64,000 nucleotides of DNA, taken from contig JARHVA010004250.1 of assembly GCA_037957365.1 (NCBI GenBank), positions 320,501-384,500 of the forward strand, read 5' to 3'. The notes beneath the pieces were generated by a model that saw only the letters and a list, made by a program, of their open reading frames with translations, did no database searches and had not been told where the DNA came from. This stretch comes from Torreya grandis. Lineage: Eukaryota; Streptophyta; Pinopsida; Cupressales; Taxaceae. Position numbers and translations under genes: made by a program. Below are positions 36,481-48,371 of the stretch, in pieces. Position 1 is the first letter of the stretch, and every line of letters begins with the position of its first letter.

Positions 36481-37270
36481 GTAGACTAGCTCTAGGTACA
36501 AATTCTATATGGTGTGTTATGATCCTCATTGGTGGCAATGTGTTGGGTAGCTCATTATTAACTATATCAACATATCTCTCCAACATTTCTTAAATATATA
36601 AGGGTATCTCATTGATTCTAGTGGCTTTCATAATAGTACTAGGCTTAGTGACTAATTCAAAGCCTATTTCTTCTTCATGCATGGCATTCAAGAACTCTTT
36701 TCCACTTACCATCATCACATGTGAACCAACATATTGATCATTCTCTTTATCCTTCAAGGGAAAAAAAGTATAAATAACTCCATCCTTGGTCAAGGTATAC
36801 ATATTATTTCTTCCATCATGAGTATTTTGTCTATCATATTGCTAAGGCCTTCCCAAAAGCACATGGTACACATCCATGAGGATGGCATTACAAAACACCC
36901 TATCCTTCTATATTATAGTTTTAAACTCTAACAAAAAAAATTCACTAACCAAGACTTTATGTACCTTATTCAACCGTGACACCTTATATGGAGTGGGGTG
37001 AGGTAGTTTCTTTATCCCAAGCTTGTTAACCATCTCTATTGAAACAAGGTTGTCCATACTTATTGAATCACTGAATATCTTAAAACACTTACCTTGGCAT
37101 TTACATGATGTCCTAAAGAGAGTTTTCCTTTTTGGTGGCTCCCTCTCTTTGGTTGGTTTGATCAACACCCTCCTCATGAGCAATGATTCTCCCACTTCAA
37201 GCACTACCATTTGCGATGGAGAACAAACACTCTCTCCATCTCTTCCTTGTGAAATTTGATTTCTTCCTTC
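36481..37270 (-). pseudogene. Element C protease region
   Basis: Two open stretches (37,210-36,908 and 36,802-36,590) carry EREPPKRKTLFRTSCKCQGK, FSDSISMDNLVSIEMVNKLG, LPHPTPYKVSRLNKVHKV, and then DVYHVLLGRPQQYDRQNTHD. These match the chromovirus protease, in which 'IDSGS..NVVS..MV.KLGL...PHP.PY' holds the active site and 'LLGRPW.YDR...HDG' the C-terminus. Here the DSGS position reads DSIS, so the glycine is lost. The flank VLEVGESLLMRR is the usual Gag-protease junction. It would process Gag-Pol. Confidence 0.85.
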
Positions 37271-38330
37271 ATTCCTTGGGCTTCTTACTAGCTAGTCCTC
37301 TAGACATTCCCAATGATTTTTCCCAACATACTTGTTACATTTAAAATATTTACCTATAAACCAATTGGATCCTCTATCCCTTGATGAGTATCCACCTATA
37401 TTGTAAGGTCTCCTACCTCTAAATCCACATCTTGATTGAATGGATTGCTCTTGTGAAGTGTTTGATTCAATTTCAATATTTATTTGTGAGGTATGTATAC
37501 CCCTTGTTTCCTTATACCTAATAAAATCCTACCCTTTCCTCTATTCTACTGATTATGCATTTTATTTAACTTATATTTAGCCTTGAGTGCAAATTGATAT
37601 CACTCCTCTAGTGTTATTGGGTTCATAAGTGCTAACTAATATTGGATATTATATCATAATCCATTCAAATACCTTACCAATTTCTCTTTATCTACCTCAA
37701 CATGACCAAACCTGATGGTCAGCTTATAAAACTCCTCTATGTATGCCTTCACACTCATTTCCTTTTGCTTCAGGTTCTATAATTATCTAAACAAGTTTGT
37801 CTCATAATCATCTAGAAAGAACTTGGATTTGATCTTGGCAACCATCCTATCCCAAGAAGTGATCTTATTCTTCCCCTTATTTCTTCTCTCATCTTGTATA
37901 AAGTCCCACCATAATGAATCATGTCCTTTCAACTTGGTTCTTGAAAATTTGACCTTCTTGTCATCAGGTACCTCTTCATACTCTAAGTATTTGTCTAACT
38001 CATTCACTCAATACATTAGTTCATCTCCATCAAGACCTCATACATAGGTGGGAAATTTCACCTTTATCTTGGAACCCTGACTCATGATCACCTTTACGAG
38101 TTTCTCTACACCTTGATCTTTAGGCCCTTCGACTATCTCTTCTCCCTCTACCTCTTCTTAGTCTTATGAGTCATCTTCCCTGTCACTCATGTCCCCTATT
38201 AGGATTACACTTCTTTGGTCTATTTCTATATCATATATCCTTTCATCAAAGTAGAGTCACATGTCTCTCAACTTTTCCAACACATCTTAGTCCCCTTGGT
38301 TCCTTGTTACACCTTCTCTATTTCTCTTAG
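37271..38330 (-). pseudogene. Element C gag
   Basis: The minus-strand order is: MNELDKYLEYEEVPDDKKVK, then FSRTKLKGHDSLWWDFIQDE, DRMVAKIKSKFFLDDYETNL, VKAYIEEFYKLTIRFG and, after stops, a basic Gly/Arg part with RGRRPYNIGGYSSRDRGSNW. A zinc-knuckle remnant (FKCNKYVGKNHWEC) follows, in which the first Cys is replaced by Tyr. This is a standard plant chromovirus Gag of about normal length, followed by protease and RT in the right order. Scattered stops and a frameshift mark it as a pseudogene. Confidence 0.85.
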
Positions 38331-38434
38331 GTGGCATTGTGGACCTTTATGTAGGTAATTTGTCAAACAAGTATCAATTTTTATCTTTCCCCAATAATAT
38401 TCTCTCTCCCACTTATTATCAAGTATAAAAAGTT
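38331..38434 (-). other. 5' leader of element C
   Basis: This is a short stretch between the PBS and gag. The likely Gag start (MPPKRNREGVTR-like reading) lies close to 38,335. Confidence 0.5.
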
Positions 38435-38448
38435 GGATTTGATACCAA
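38435..38448 (-). promoter_or_regulatory. Primer-binding site of element C
   Basis: The minus strand reads TGGTATCAAATCCA, a near match to the TGGTATCAGAGC site that pairs with the initiator Met-tRNA 3' end in many plant LTR elements. It lies five bases after the LTR terminus. Confidence 0.8.
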
Positions 38449-38453
38449 AATTA

Positions 38454-40135
38454 TGTAGAGACACCTTTCCAAAATTTTAAACGTAGCACTCTTATCCAAT
38501 CACACTATGCACTTCTCCCTTCTACCAACCCTTTTTAAACCATTTTCGTAATGGCATAGAAAAAATACAATAAATTTTGAGAGACCAATCAATATTATAA
38601 GTAAACTTTAAGGATATATACTTATGGTTTAAATTTCAAGTCTCCAATCATCCATTAGGTCTACTTTATCTATTTAGGCTTTCACAATTAGCCCTCTTTA
38701 GACCTATTTTCCCCTTTGTCCTTGAAATTCCATACTACCAACCCTATAAAATCTTGTAACCTAAATAATTTTTTATAGCATCTCAATATTTATTATATTA
38801 CATATTTTTAATAAATTTGGTTGGTTATAATTTTTAATAATGTATAAACCCTAGTTTAGGGCTTTTGGTTGACTAAGATAACTTGAGGACACTCAAAAAT
38901 GGATTTTGATTGAAATGAAGAATTTCAAGAGAACAAACCATATTATTTAGATCTATCTAGACATTATCCATAATTACTTATTTGTGGTAGGTGTCATTCA
39001 ATCCATTTTCTAATTCCAGTCACATAAATATGATTGACTGTGAATAATGATTGATCAACTATAGGTCTGTTTGGTTCTAAAGGACGTCAAATTCATAAAT
39101 ATCAAGAAAAATTGGATTAAGAATATTTAAAAAACACTCTAAAATCATGATAAAACCACTCATAGTCTTTATATCTCAATTTGAAGTGATTTTTAGCAAT
39201 AAGATATATACACAAAATGCTTATACAAAAATTTTAATAGGAAACGGGGTTCCCAATCAACTTTTTGAATAATGACCAACCTTTGTAATATTTATTTAGA
39301 GAAATTACTTCATTAGGAAATTTTACACATATATAATTGTGTTTATAACATGGTTTTATATGGATTTAAATTCATTCAAGCACTAAATCTATATACCAAT
39401 CTACAACTTACCTAGATGATAAGCTAAAATAGGGGCCTATTTATTGTCTTCTTTAAATACAAACAATTGAAAAATCAATAACATAAAGTATAACCTCAAA
39501 AAAAATTAATACTCATATAGTAACATATATCAATGCTTTCTATTTCCAAATATAAACACATTTTACCACTCACTACCTACAATACAATCGAAAAACTTAG
39601 AAATAGGGTCTACCACTTTATTTTTCTTGAATAGGGCTAACTTGTTTCTCTCTCCTTCAAAATTTTGATTCAATAACCACCAAATAACTGATTCCACCTC
39701 GAAAATATATGAATTGTGTATGAATACAACCATTTTTTTCTACTTGGATGAGGTGGTCAATGTTATTTGACCTCTTCGAAAATGTGACCAAGACATCAAA
39801 AATGATAAATTAAAACATGTCACATTAGACCCTCGGAATTGATTTAATGGGTATGTAAACACATTATAACCCTATTCACAAGCTATACAAACAATGTTTA
39901 TACCCCTAAAAGTCCTAACCATACACAAAAATAATAAAAATTTAAATGATAAGTTTTGGTAGGAAATTCAAATTTGAAAATTTGAACTATCTAGATGCAT
40001 GTCTAAGCTATCAAAATGGAAACTAAACATGATTGAGTCCTTAAAATTCCATCCAAAAATTTTATAAACCTACTTAATGAAAAAAAAATCCAAAATTTCA
40101 AAATTTACTCCTTAAGAGTGATGCTCCTGCATCAA
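38454..40135 (-). repeat. 5' LTR of element C (outer end approximate)
   Basis: The inner end reads ...GGTGTCTCTACA on the minus strand and is fixed by the PBS. No coding signal is present out to 40.13 kb, where homology to ORFx begins, so the outer end is probably at or before that junction. No second LTR copy is available to confirm. Confidence 0.5.
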
Positions 40136-41604
40136 GTTTCCTAGATATAACTCTAGAGTCATAAAAAAAACTCTATCAAGATAACAACATGAGATGTTAG
40201 AGAGTAATGAATAAACAATAGCTAAGGATCCTTAGGGTTGAAACCATTAGATTGCCTAAAAAATTGGCAAGGATTGATTTTAAAGGTGAGGTAGGTGATC
40301 TAATTATACTATTAGATAGGATTACTGGTAATCTTGATGTAAAGAACTTCTAATATTGGATGCACCAATATATTTGGGTGATCCACTAGAACTAGAACTA
40401 CATCCTCTAGGCATAGATCATCAATGACTCCATCCAAAAGTGGTTGATGGATGTTCAAAACATAAGGAAATTTTATATTTATTCTTATCTAGTTTATATA
40501 TTGGCCAAAGGGAAAGTTTTCCCTAGACTAAACATAATAGCTAGCCAGGCAAATAAAGTATTCAAATATTACCCTAACCTCACTCTTGAGGCTAGTAGGC
40601 AACACTTTAGGAGAGTCAATGATGCATTCATCCACTATATCATAGTTATGTTTGACAAAGAACTAGAGAAGAAGATATTTTCTGATGCCACCACTTTAAA
40701 GATCACTAATTGGGGTTCTTATTTCATACAGTTCCCCACATACTCATACATCAAAGTATGTGGATTCAATAGTTGTCCTTACACCCTCCTAAGGTATGTG
40801 AGTGACAAATGGGCATTAATGGAGCTTTTGAGGCAACTAGTTGAAACTCACAAGTTATTATCTAGCAAACATAAATTGAGAATTCATTTCCCCATCAACA
40901 TAAGAAGGTATACATACCATTTTATGGCCAAAGATAAGTGTACAAAGGATAAAATGATAAAAATAACCTTTAGATCCTTGAAGGTAAGTCCATTTTATGA
41001 TTTTAATGGAAACATTACTAGTACACTAGGAATATCCACATATTCCCATGTCCCTCACTATGAATACTAATGGGAGGATTTGGAAGATGAAGAGGAAGTA
41101 AGACTAAAGGACTACTCTAAAATGACCCTTGATGAGGTAAGGTCTTAAATATGGCATCAGTTATTGAGGACTTGGTTGAAGATGAGTCTTAAGCAGACAA
41201 GGTCTACCATGAGAACAAAATCTATCCTTTACCCCTTCTAATAATAATGTGGTCTATCATAAGTATTTCTCTATAAAGGATAGAACCATCAACATAATCA
41301 ATAGAACAATCAGTTGGCCTAGAAGTAAAGGGGTCCAAGAGGCCAAAGAAATAGAGATAATTAGTGAAAAACTACTAGAACTTAAGGATAAGGGAATACT
41401 ACCATGAGCAAAAGGTTCTAGTGGTGGAGCACTCCCAAAATAGGTAGATAGGCCAAAAATATCCCATAAGAGAAAGAAGAAATCAAAGGCCAAGAGGGGA
41501 CAATCAAGAAACTAAATAGCAATAGTAGATCAACCAATAGTTATTTCATCTAAGGATATAGCTACAATTAAATAAATAATAGTTTTAACCCCCATCTCAG
41601 TTAT
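40136..41604 (+). pseudogene. ORFx copy 1, N-terminal part (unknown repeated protein)
   Basis: I do not recognise this protein. It is homologous to 61,070-62,478. A 208-codon open stretch (40,444-41,070) contains GKVFPRLNIIASQANKVFKY, QHFRRVNDAFIHYIIVMFDK, ITNWGSYFIQFPTYSYIKV and CPYTLLRYVSDKWALMELLR. An upstream frame has RITGNLDVKNF and QYIWVIH. After a stop the reading goes on with LEDEEEVRLKDYSKMTLDEV. The conserved aromatic-rich GSYFIQFP.Y block and DKW..ME..RQLVETHKLL block stand out. I see no catalytic motif, zinc knuckle or transmembrane segment. Element D interrupts it at 41,605-49,565. It may be a gag-like or extra ORF of a retroelement. Confidence 0.7.
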
Positions 41605-41609
41605 AGTTT
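41605..41609 (+). repeat. Target-site duplication of element D, left copy
   Basis: AGTTT directly precedes the 5' LTR and is identical to 49,561-49,565. Confidence 0.9.
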
Positions 41610-42768
41610 TGTAGTCGTATAAAATGTGAAAATTGGTAACTTGAGTGTGGATTGTGACACCCAACCCATAGTTCCCTCTTGCTTGCTCTCATGACCCTCC
41701 TAAGCACCTTTTCACTAGTTCTTAGTCATCCATAGCCTTCTAGATAGTGACCCCACTTCCTTTAGGTAGATTTTCCCATGAAAAATCCATCCTCTTATGT
41801 CTTATACCCTCAAGACAATAGTTCCAAACTTGGACTATAGCATCAGACCCTAGGGTGTCCATTTATAGTGCTCTTATCCAAATGCATTTTTAGCTCCAAT
41901 GGTCATTTCCTTTAGATTCCTATCCTTATTATTGTTGACCTAATGTGAATACATTCAAACCATGACCAATAGATCTCTATAAAATCATGTTCAAAGCTCA
42001 TTTATAAGGGGTTGAAAAATATCAAAAAGTAAGCAAGACTGTGCAGGCATATTTCCTTATTCTCTACATACAACCATCTAATATAACCATAAACTTATTC
42101 AAATCCTTACACCAGTCTCTAGCAACCTTAAACACACCTAATTTTATCATTTTACATTTTCATACACAATTTCATAAAGCACATAAAGTGGGAGAACTAC
42201 ATATGGTTTGATCCCTCTTTGAAGTATTGGTATGTAGGTAGTGTGCCCACAAAAAAGGGTGTGGATACATGTTCAGTGCATCTTACACACACTAATCCCC
42301 CCCTCTTTCTCAAATTTTGTCAAAGCATCATATATTATAGGTTTTGAAGACTAAATCAGACATCTAACATCTAAAATTTCATAGGTAAGCTCATACAGGG
42401 ACAATGAACAAAACCCATAAAGTTCAGGTCTCCTAGACAACAATGATAGAAGAGGTCTATAGCACCAAACCCTAGGGTGTCCTATTTTGGAACTCCTATC
42501 CTTTTATAAAATGAAATCTAGACCCTGATTTGTAACACTATCCTTGTCCTGTATAGCAAATTTTAGATCCTATCTTAGCTATCATAGTCTATTTCTAGCT
42601 AATAATAATTTTCTCCACATTTATTGCTTTTGTTAAAAAGCGTCAAATTAAAACTACATTATAAAAATCATTATCTTAATTATTTAAATATTATTTAATG
42701 ATTTAATCAACTCAAAACCTTAACTAAATTAGGAATAGGACTCCAATATTACCAAAATAGTTAAATCA
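41610..42768 (+). repeat. 5' LTR of element D
   Basis: It starts TGTAGTCGTATAAAATG and ends GTTAAATCA. It aligns end to end with the right LTR, with substitutions and small indels. Shared landmarks are GAAAATTGGTAACTTGAGTG, ACCCTAGGGTGTCC and the pair GGGAGAACTA...TGGTTTGATCCCTC. Confidence 0.93.
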
Positions 42769-43500
42769 TTTAGTGAACTCAACTTACTTTATTTGTGCAT
42801 AAAAACCCTAGAAACCTTAGGGTAAATTCCTTGCTAATTTTTCCAATAATTTTCTAATTTTTTACTTGCATATTTAAATCAAAAATTTAATTTAATTTTA
42901 AAAATTCCATAGTAATTTAAAAAATATATTTTTATTCCAAACCCTAGTTGCATACAGTAGGTCCTTTCAAATCAAGAATTTTCTAATGATTTTTTGATTT
43001 TTTTACATGCATATTTAAAAAAAAAATTATCATTAATTTTTAAAATTTCATAGTTTTTTAAAAATATCATCTTATGCAAAATGCTAGTTATGGTCCTTTC
43101 AAATCAAGAATTTTCTAAAAAATTTCTGATTTTTTACCTACATATTTAAATAAAAAATTCACCTTAATTTTTAAAATTCCTTAGTAATTTTAAATTAAAT
43201 CATTTTAAAACACCCTAGTTACATATACTAGGTCCCAATTGATTTTGAGGTATCACCTTATATCTCAAATCAGATTCCACATAAAAAAAAATGGATCTCA
43301 CTTATTTACATATATTTTTTACATTTATTGAAAATAATAAAGAGACCATACTCGATCCTATCATGTACATGAATGATTAAATTAACCATATTTTATTATA
43401 AAGTTTAATTATTTGTATTTCATGCTTACTTTTCATAATATGGAATGATATTAAGAGAGTTATTGTTAAACATGTTAAGATACCTCTTGCCTCACCTCCT
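42769..43500 (+). other. 5' leader of element D with a ~130-bp triplicate
   Basis: This begins TTTAGTGAACTC, a possible decayed PBS (a TGG start would need one A-to-G change). From about 42,835 to 43,245 three AT-rich units of about 130 bases repeat TCAAGAATTTTCTAA, TGCATATTTAAA and CCCTAGTTACAT-like phrases. The rest is non-coding. Confidence 0.6.
42835..43245 (+). repeat. ~130-bp AT-rich tandem repeat, three units
   Basis: Units start near 42,843, 42,976 and 43,103 with AATTTTCTAA and close with CTAGTTGCATACAGTAGGTCC, GCTAGTTATGGTCC and CTAGTTACATATACTAGGTC. Confidence 0.75.
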
Positions 43501-44560
43501 TTGGATCCTCTATCCCATGCTGAGTTATGTTGCATGGTCTATTTTACTCTTCCCCAAGTCACTACTCATCACCAAAGAGCCCACTTGACACCCTTTATCA
43601 ATCCACCACCTTGACCTATCAATTATATTCACTCTCCTCTCATAGCTACTACTAGTCCTATATGAATAGTAGATAATGTGGTTAGAGAAGTTACTCAACA
43701 TACTACCATGCCCTCCTTGCTTAGTCAAGAACCCCAAAACCCTCCTATTCCTTCCCATCCTAAGCCCAACCTACCCACATAGGAAGATCTACACAAGGCA
43801 TATGATATTGTTGATCATTTGAGAAACACACTAGTTTATTAATATTTCCATGTTATAATTATTTTAGAAATCCAATGTGTTTAAGGACATTCTTTATCAA
43901 GCACTCAATCAGAATTATATACTAATTGATTCAGAGCCTTCTTATTTTACATCAATTTTCAACACATTAAAAACTTTACAAGATGCTATTTCTTTTGATC
44001 ATGAGGACATACCATCCCGAATAGTTATTGATCAAAATTTATAGCTATTCATACAAGTACAAGTCAAAACCAATGTAATTAAGAGAGTTATAGTTGATAG
44101 TAGTTTTAGACTTAATATATGAAATATTACATTCTTATAGACCATGGTCATAGATATGGTACCCATAAAATAGTCATATAAGAATATTAGAGGGTTTGAT
44201 GATATACCATGACAAACATTGGGCACCATTACTTTAAATATCATGGTAGGGCCTAAAACCCTCTCTACATAGTTCTAAGATTTGCCAAGTCCTCTTCATT
44301 ATAATCTTTTACTTGGACAGCCTTGGATACATGTTATGGGGGTAGTTCCTTTCACTCTTCATCAATGTGCTAAGTTTCTCCATGAAGGATACCTATACAC
44401 ATGCACAGTAGATTATCAACCATTTATATATTATCAAATTATAGAGTCATCTTCAACTATTTCTCTAGATGATACACCTCATATCATAGTTTAATCACCA
44501 CCTCATCCCATTTCTCTTGATCAGATACATACATATGAGGTAGGAAAGTCTAGCACATCT
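43501..44560 (+). pseudogene. Element D protease region with gag-like remains
   Basis: On the plus strand, scattered frames end in a clear gypsy protease C-terminus: [20 protein letters not shown], then [20 protein letters not shown] (44,282-44,494 open). Upstream, an active-site-like VIVDSSFRLN replaces the usual IDSGSSLN (about 44,090). Before that is a Ser/Pro-rich stretch (43.5-43.8 kb). No RT follows. This is the only enzyme trace in element D and it is not functional. Confidence 0.7.
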
Positions 44561-45060
44561 AGTACTCCATTTACAGTTGTGTCCTTAGCTCTAGATACTC
44601 AGTCAATCATAGTAGCTTCAGTAGTTCCAACTACTCCATCAGTTATAGTTCATATACCTATTACAATTATACTCTCATTGATAATAGTTATAGTAATACC
44701 AATTGATTCTATAGTTACAATTACTCTGATAGTTATAGATACTACCACAACACCACTATATTCTACTACTATAGTTGATGAGACTCTCATAGAAAAGTTA
44801 CCCCTTATGGTTAATTCTAAGTTTCCATATGTACACAATGTTGATATAGATTCCCAAGCTACTTCAAATGATGATACAACACCCAAATTTAGAGACGAAT
44901 ATTTATATGGATTGAGCTTTACACAAGTTGGCCTAAGAGAGTACCAAGATGACTCTAGATCTCTCATTAGACATTCTACACCACTCTTAACATCTCACAC
45001 TACACTCTCAACATATAATCCAAATTCAAATCCATAGATAGATCACTTGGCACATATAAT
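44561..45060 (+). other. Thr/Ile/Val-rich open stretch in element D, not recognised
   Basis: A 152-codon plus-strand frame (44,579-45,037) is dominated by Ile, Val, Thr and Ser. It ends with SNDDTTPKFRDEYLYGLSFT and SRSLIRHSTPLL. It follows the protease in frame order and may be its linker expanded by repeats. No domain was seen. Confidence 0.4.
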
Positions 45061-48000
45061 TTACATGGTTACTTCTATGGATATAGAGCCAATCATTCAG
45101 ATTTAGGTAGGCAACACATAATATCAACCATAGATTATATTATATATTTTACTCAATCATGGATTAATCACACGACCTATATTATGACAAAGATTTATTA
45201 TCAAGTTATCATAGTAAGATGGTTGCCCATTTTATCTTTTTCATAGGATCATAGGCCATGATACATAATCATATACAACTTTATAATAGATATTGGAAAA
45301 ACTATAGGTTCAAGGTATTATTTAGATTACACCACCACCAACAACAACTTCACCACTTCCATTGAAGCCATCTACTACCAAAGATAAACATCTTAGAGGA
45401 GACTCAACATCTTCACCACCAAAGCAACCTTCAATTTGTTGTTGATAGGATGACACCATTACAAGTGATAGATCTCTAACTACATAAAGACATAGATCTT
45501 ATTGACATCTAAGGAGATAGCCACCATGCATATAGAATTAATGTCACATGATGATACTTATGATGATGATATTGAGGCATTTGATGATGTTCATAATCAT
45601 TCCTTAATCTCCATCCCCAATGAGCTCCATCTTAGGACCCTTCACCCCTTTAGCATAGTCATTTTCATCATTATGTACATATTGCTTATTTTAAATTTCT
45701 TGTATATAGATTCATTTCAATTATTTGTACATAGTTTATTTTTACTTACTTATACATAGCTTCTCAGTATTTCTTGTACATAGTCCCCTCATGATTGATT
45801 ATACATAGCATAGTTTAAAATACCAAAAAAATTCAAATATATCAAAATGCCAAAAACATTTAAATATATCAAAATTCAAAAAAATTCAAATAATTTAAAA
45901 ATACAAAAACATTTCAATTGTATGCATTATCCATGTTTTACATTTATACTACCATGCTAGATTTACATTTGCTATTCTATGCTTTTTTTTCCAATTTATC
46001 TACATTACCATGATTCACTTGATCTCCTTTGAGTGTGTGTAGTGGTATCTAGATCCTTGATTGGTTTACATTACCCATTCAGGGGGCATCCTACTTATAC
46101 ATTCTAGATGTACATCAATATATCAACCCACCAGGGGCATCTTCTATATGAATAAACCATCTAGGTTATGTCATTCTTACACCACACACTCTATTTATCA
46201 ATGTTGATGTACATTACTTACTAGCTTACATATATTACTCTATCGACACGCACTAGTATATAGAACTTGTGTATTTCTTAGAATATACCTAGTCTTTTAC
46301 TAACATGTCCTGCATATTTTCACTTCTTACTTTGATTAGTTAGATGCAATTATATTTATAGTATATTTACATGCTTTCCTTACTTGGTTTACTTATCTAG
46401 ATGTGATTTTATTTCTCAATTCCTATTTTGTCTCTTATATGTGCCTTAGGACATTTTACAATGTCCTTTACTTCTATTCTTGTGTGTCCTTTAGGACATT
46501 TGCCAATGTCCTTTGTTTGTACTCTTCTATGTGCATGTACCCCTTATGCCAACCTTGATTTTTTCAATTGTATATGTATGTGGCATTTGAACATGCCTTG
46601 TATGCTTGCTTCCTAGCTTGAGTGACATGTGCCCATGTACCTTGTTTCTTTGGCCTCTTGGCCACTATTGTATGCTTCTTGCTTCTTACCTTGCATGTTT
46701 CTTGCTTGATTACTTTTCAATTGTTTGTAATGCCATGATCCACATCATACATTATCCTACTTTCTTGGATGCCATGATGGACATCATGCTCCATCCCTCC
46801 TTGAAAAATAATAACTAACCAGACTTCCAGTTCTAGTTCATTATATTGCATAGGCTATTACATTGTTATATCTATCTGGGCATACCTATGTTGATCTAAC
46901 AATCTCCATTACAAACCATGCTATATCTTGAGACATCTTATCGATTATCATTTATATATCATGTATTCTCATATAATAATGCACTTACAGGGATCTTTAT
47001 TCGAAGGATAGTCATTACAAGGTCTTCATTCCTACCCTCAAAAGAGGGGGAAATAAATAGGTGTTTTGTCATAGAGATTAGAGATCCCATCAATAAAAAA
47101 AATCAGCATTTAAGACACTCAAAATAATATCCAAACTTTAAACTAGGTAGATAGTGAAAGTTATAGAATAGTCATCAAAATCAACTTAGGACAATAGTGC
47201 CAAGATTGGAATACAATGCCAATTAGAAGGGTGTTTAATTTTGGTGCTCCTATCTAAATAGGAAAAAAACTAGATTTTCTAGAAATAGGTAGAAAGGTAA
47301 GTTTATCTATAATTTTACACATTCAACCCAATTTAGATTTAGTAGTTTTAGTATAGTTTTTATAAGATAATCTAGATATAGGGGGAATCATGGATGGCAT
47401 GATGGATCTCACTTTCAATTTTAGATTAGGTAGTTGGCATAAGTTTCAAATCAAAATCTATGTTTTAGACACCAGTGATTGAGGGCAATGTCCATGGCAC
47501 ATTTTACTTATTTTCTTTCTAAGTTTAGTATATTACACAGGAATTCTCAATAGTTGTGTGCCTTATTCCATCTACAGGTGGTTAGCATCATTTTTGAGTG
47601 GCTTCCACATAATCTTATTACACAATTGCAAATTGGTTTTCATACAAGTGTAATCTCCAACATTTTTTTGAGTTGGCCAAGAGTGGCCTAATTTCTAGCA
47701 CATATTTAGCTATCCACACCACATTATTAGATTACAGATCATTCATGGGCTTTAAGAACCATCAAATATGACACACATTCATACAAGTATTAGTTCATAG
47801 CTTAACTTCATGGGGCAATGACAGAAATAAAGGACTAGATAGCCTTTGTATTATTGATCCACCTACTTAGAGGGATTGGAAACATAGTACAAACATCGAT
47901 TAACACATGTGGGATCACCTAGATTCACTTATTGGTTGAATATGGAGCCAAAGTGCTAACCTTTGCATTATTGAGCCACTCTTGAGTAGTTGAGAACTCA

Positions 48001-48360
48001 GATCCATTCATGATATTACTCTTGGTTTAACACATACCTAGAATTACTCAACATCATCTAGCATCACTCAACATCACAATGGATTTTATATTGGTTTGTA
48101 TACCTAGTGAGGTGTATTTATTCCTTTTTCTTCCTCTATCTCTTACCTAAATTTGTACATTTTTATTTTAGGTATAGTGCATCTAGTAAAAAATTATCTA
48201 CTCTTTATTTTCTCTTACAAATTTACACTTCACAACATGCTCTCTCTACACACACCTAACATCATATAACTTCATGAGTTCCACCCTTACAGGTAAGTTT
48301 AGGTATGCTTTCTATTTTAAGTTTATCTTAGTATTTCACTTTGATACATCACTAGAATAA
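45061..48360 (+). other. 3' non-coding half of element D
   Basis: Apart from a Pro/Thr-rich piece near 45,330-45,440 and a short acidic ORF (45,502-45,759, EL.SHDDTYDDDIEAFDDVHN then a hydrophobic tail), there is no coding signal. Two copies of a small hairpin (46,448-46,467 and 46,493-46,512) and neighbouring short direct repeats lie in the middle. Confidence 0.5.
46448..46512 (+). repeat. Twin 8-bp-stem hairpins, 45 bp apart
   Basis: AGGACATT-TTAC-AATGTCCT at 46,448-46,467 and AGGACATT-TGCC-AATGTCCT at 46,493-46,512. The stems are perfect and identical, and the loops are four bases and differ. Confidence 0.85.
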
Positions 48361-48371
48361 AATGGGGAAAA
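48361..48371 (+). promoter_or_regulatory. Polypurine tract of element D
   Basis: AATGGGGAAAA directly precedes the 3' LTR. It is the expected primer site for plus-strand DNA synthesis and sets the plus orientation. Confidence 0.8.

Noticed and set aside
35654..38047. Plus-strand reading frames at 35,654, 36,321, 36,734, 37,023 and 37,823
   Set aside because: All are opposite to the well-supported minus-strand gag-pol of element C.
44650..44967. 105-codon minus-strand frame
   Set aside because: It is antisense to the Thr/Ile/Val-rich plus-strand stretch of element D and has no independent support.
46441..46515. CRISPR-like or tRNA-like structure
   Set aside because: There are only two hairpins with a 45-bp period and no spacer array, and the setting is a plant retroelement. 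No tRNA cloverleaf could be drawn.
46428..46818. Two Cys/Leu-rich plus-strand small ORFs
   Set aside because: They lie in the non-coding 3' half of element D. Their content follows from short direct repeats (GGACATTT...ATGTCCTTT), and no secretion signal or conserved pattern is seen.
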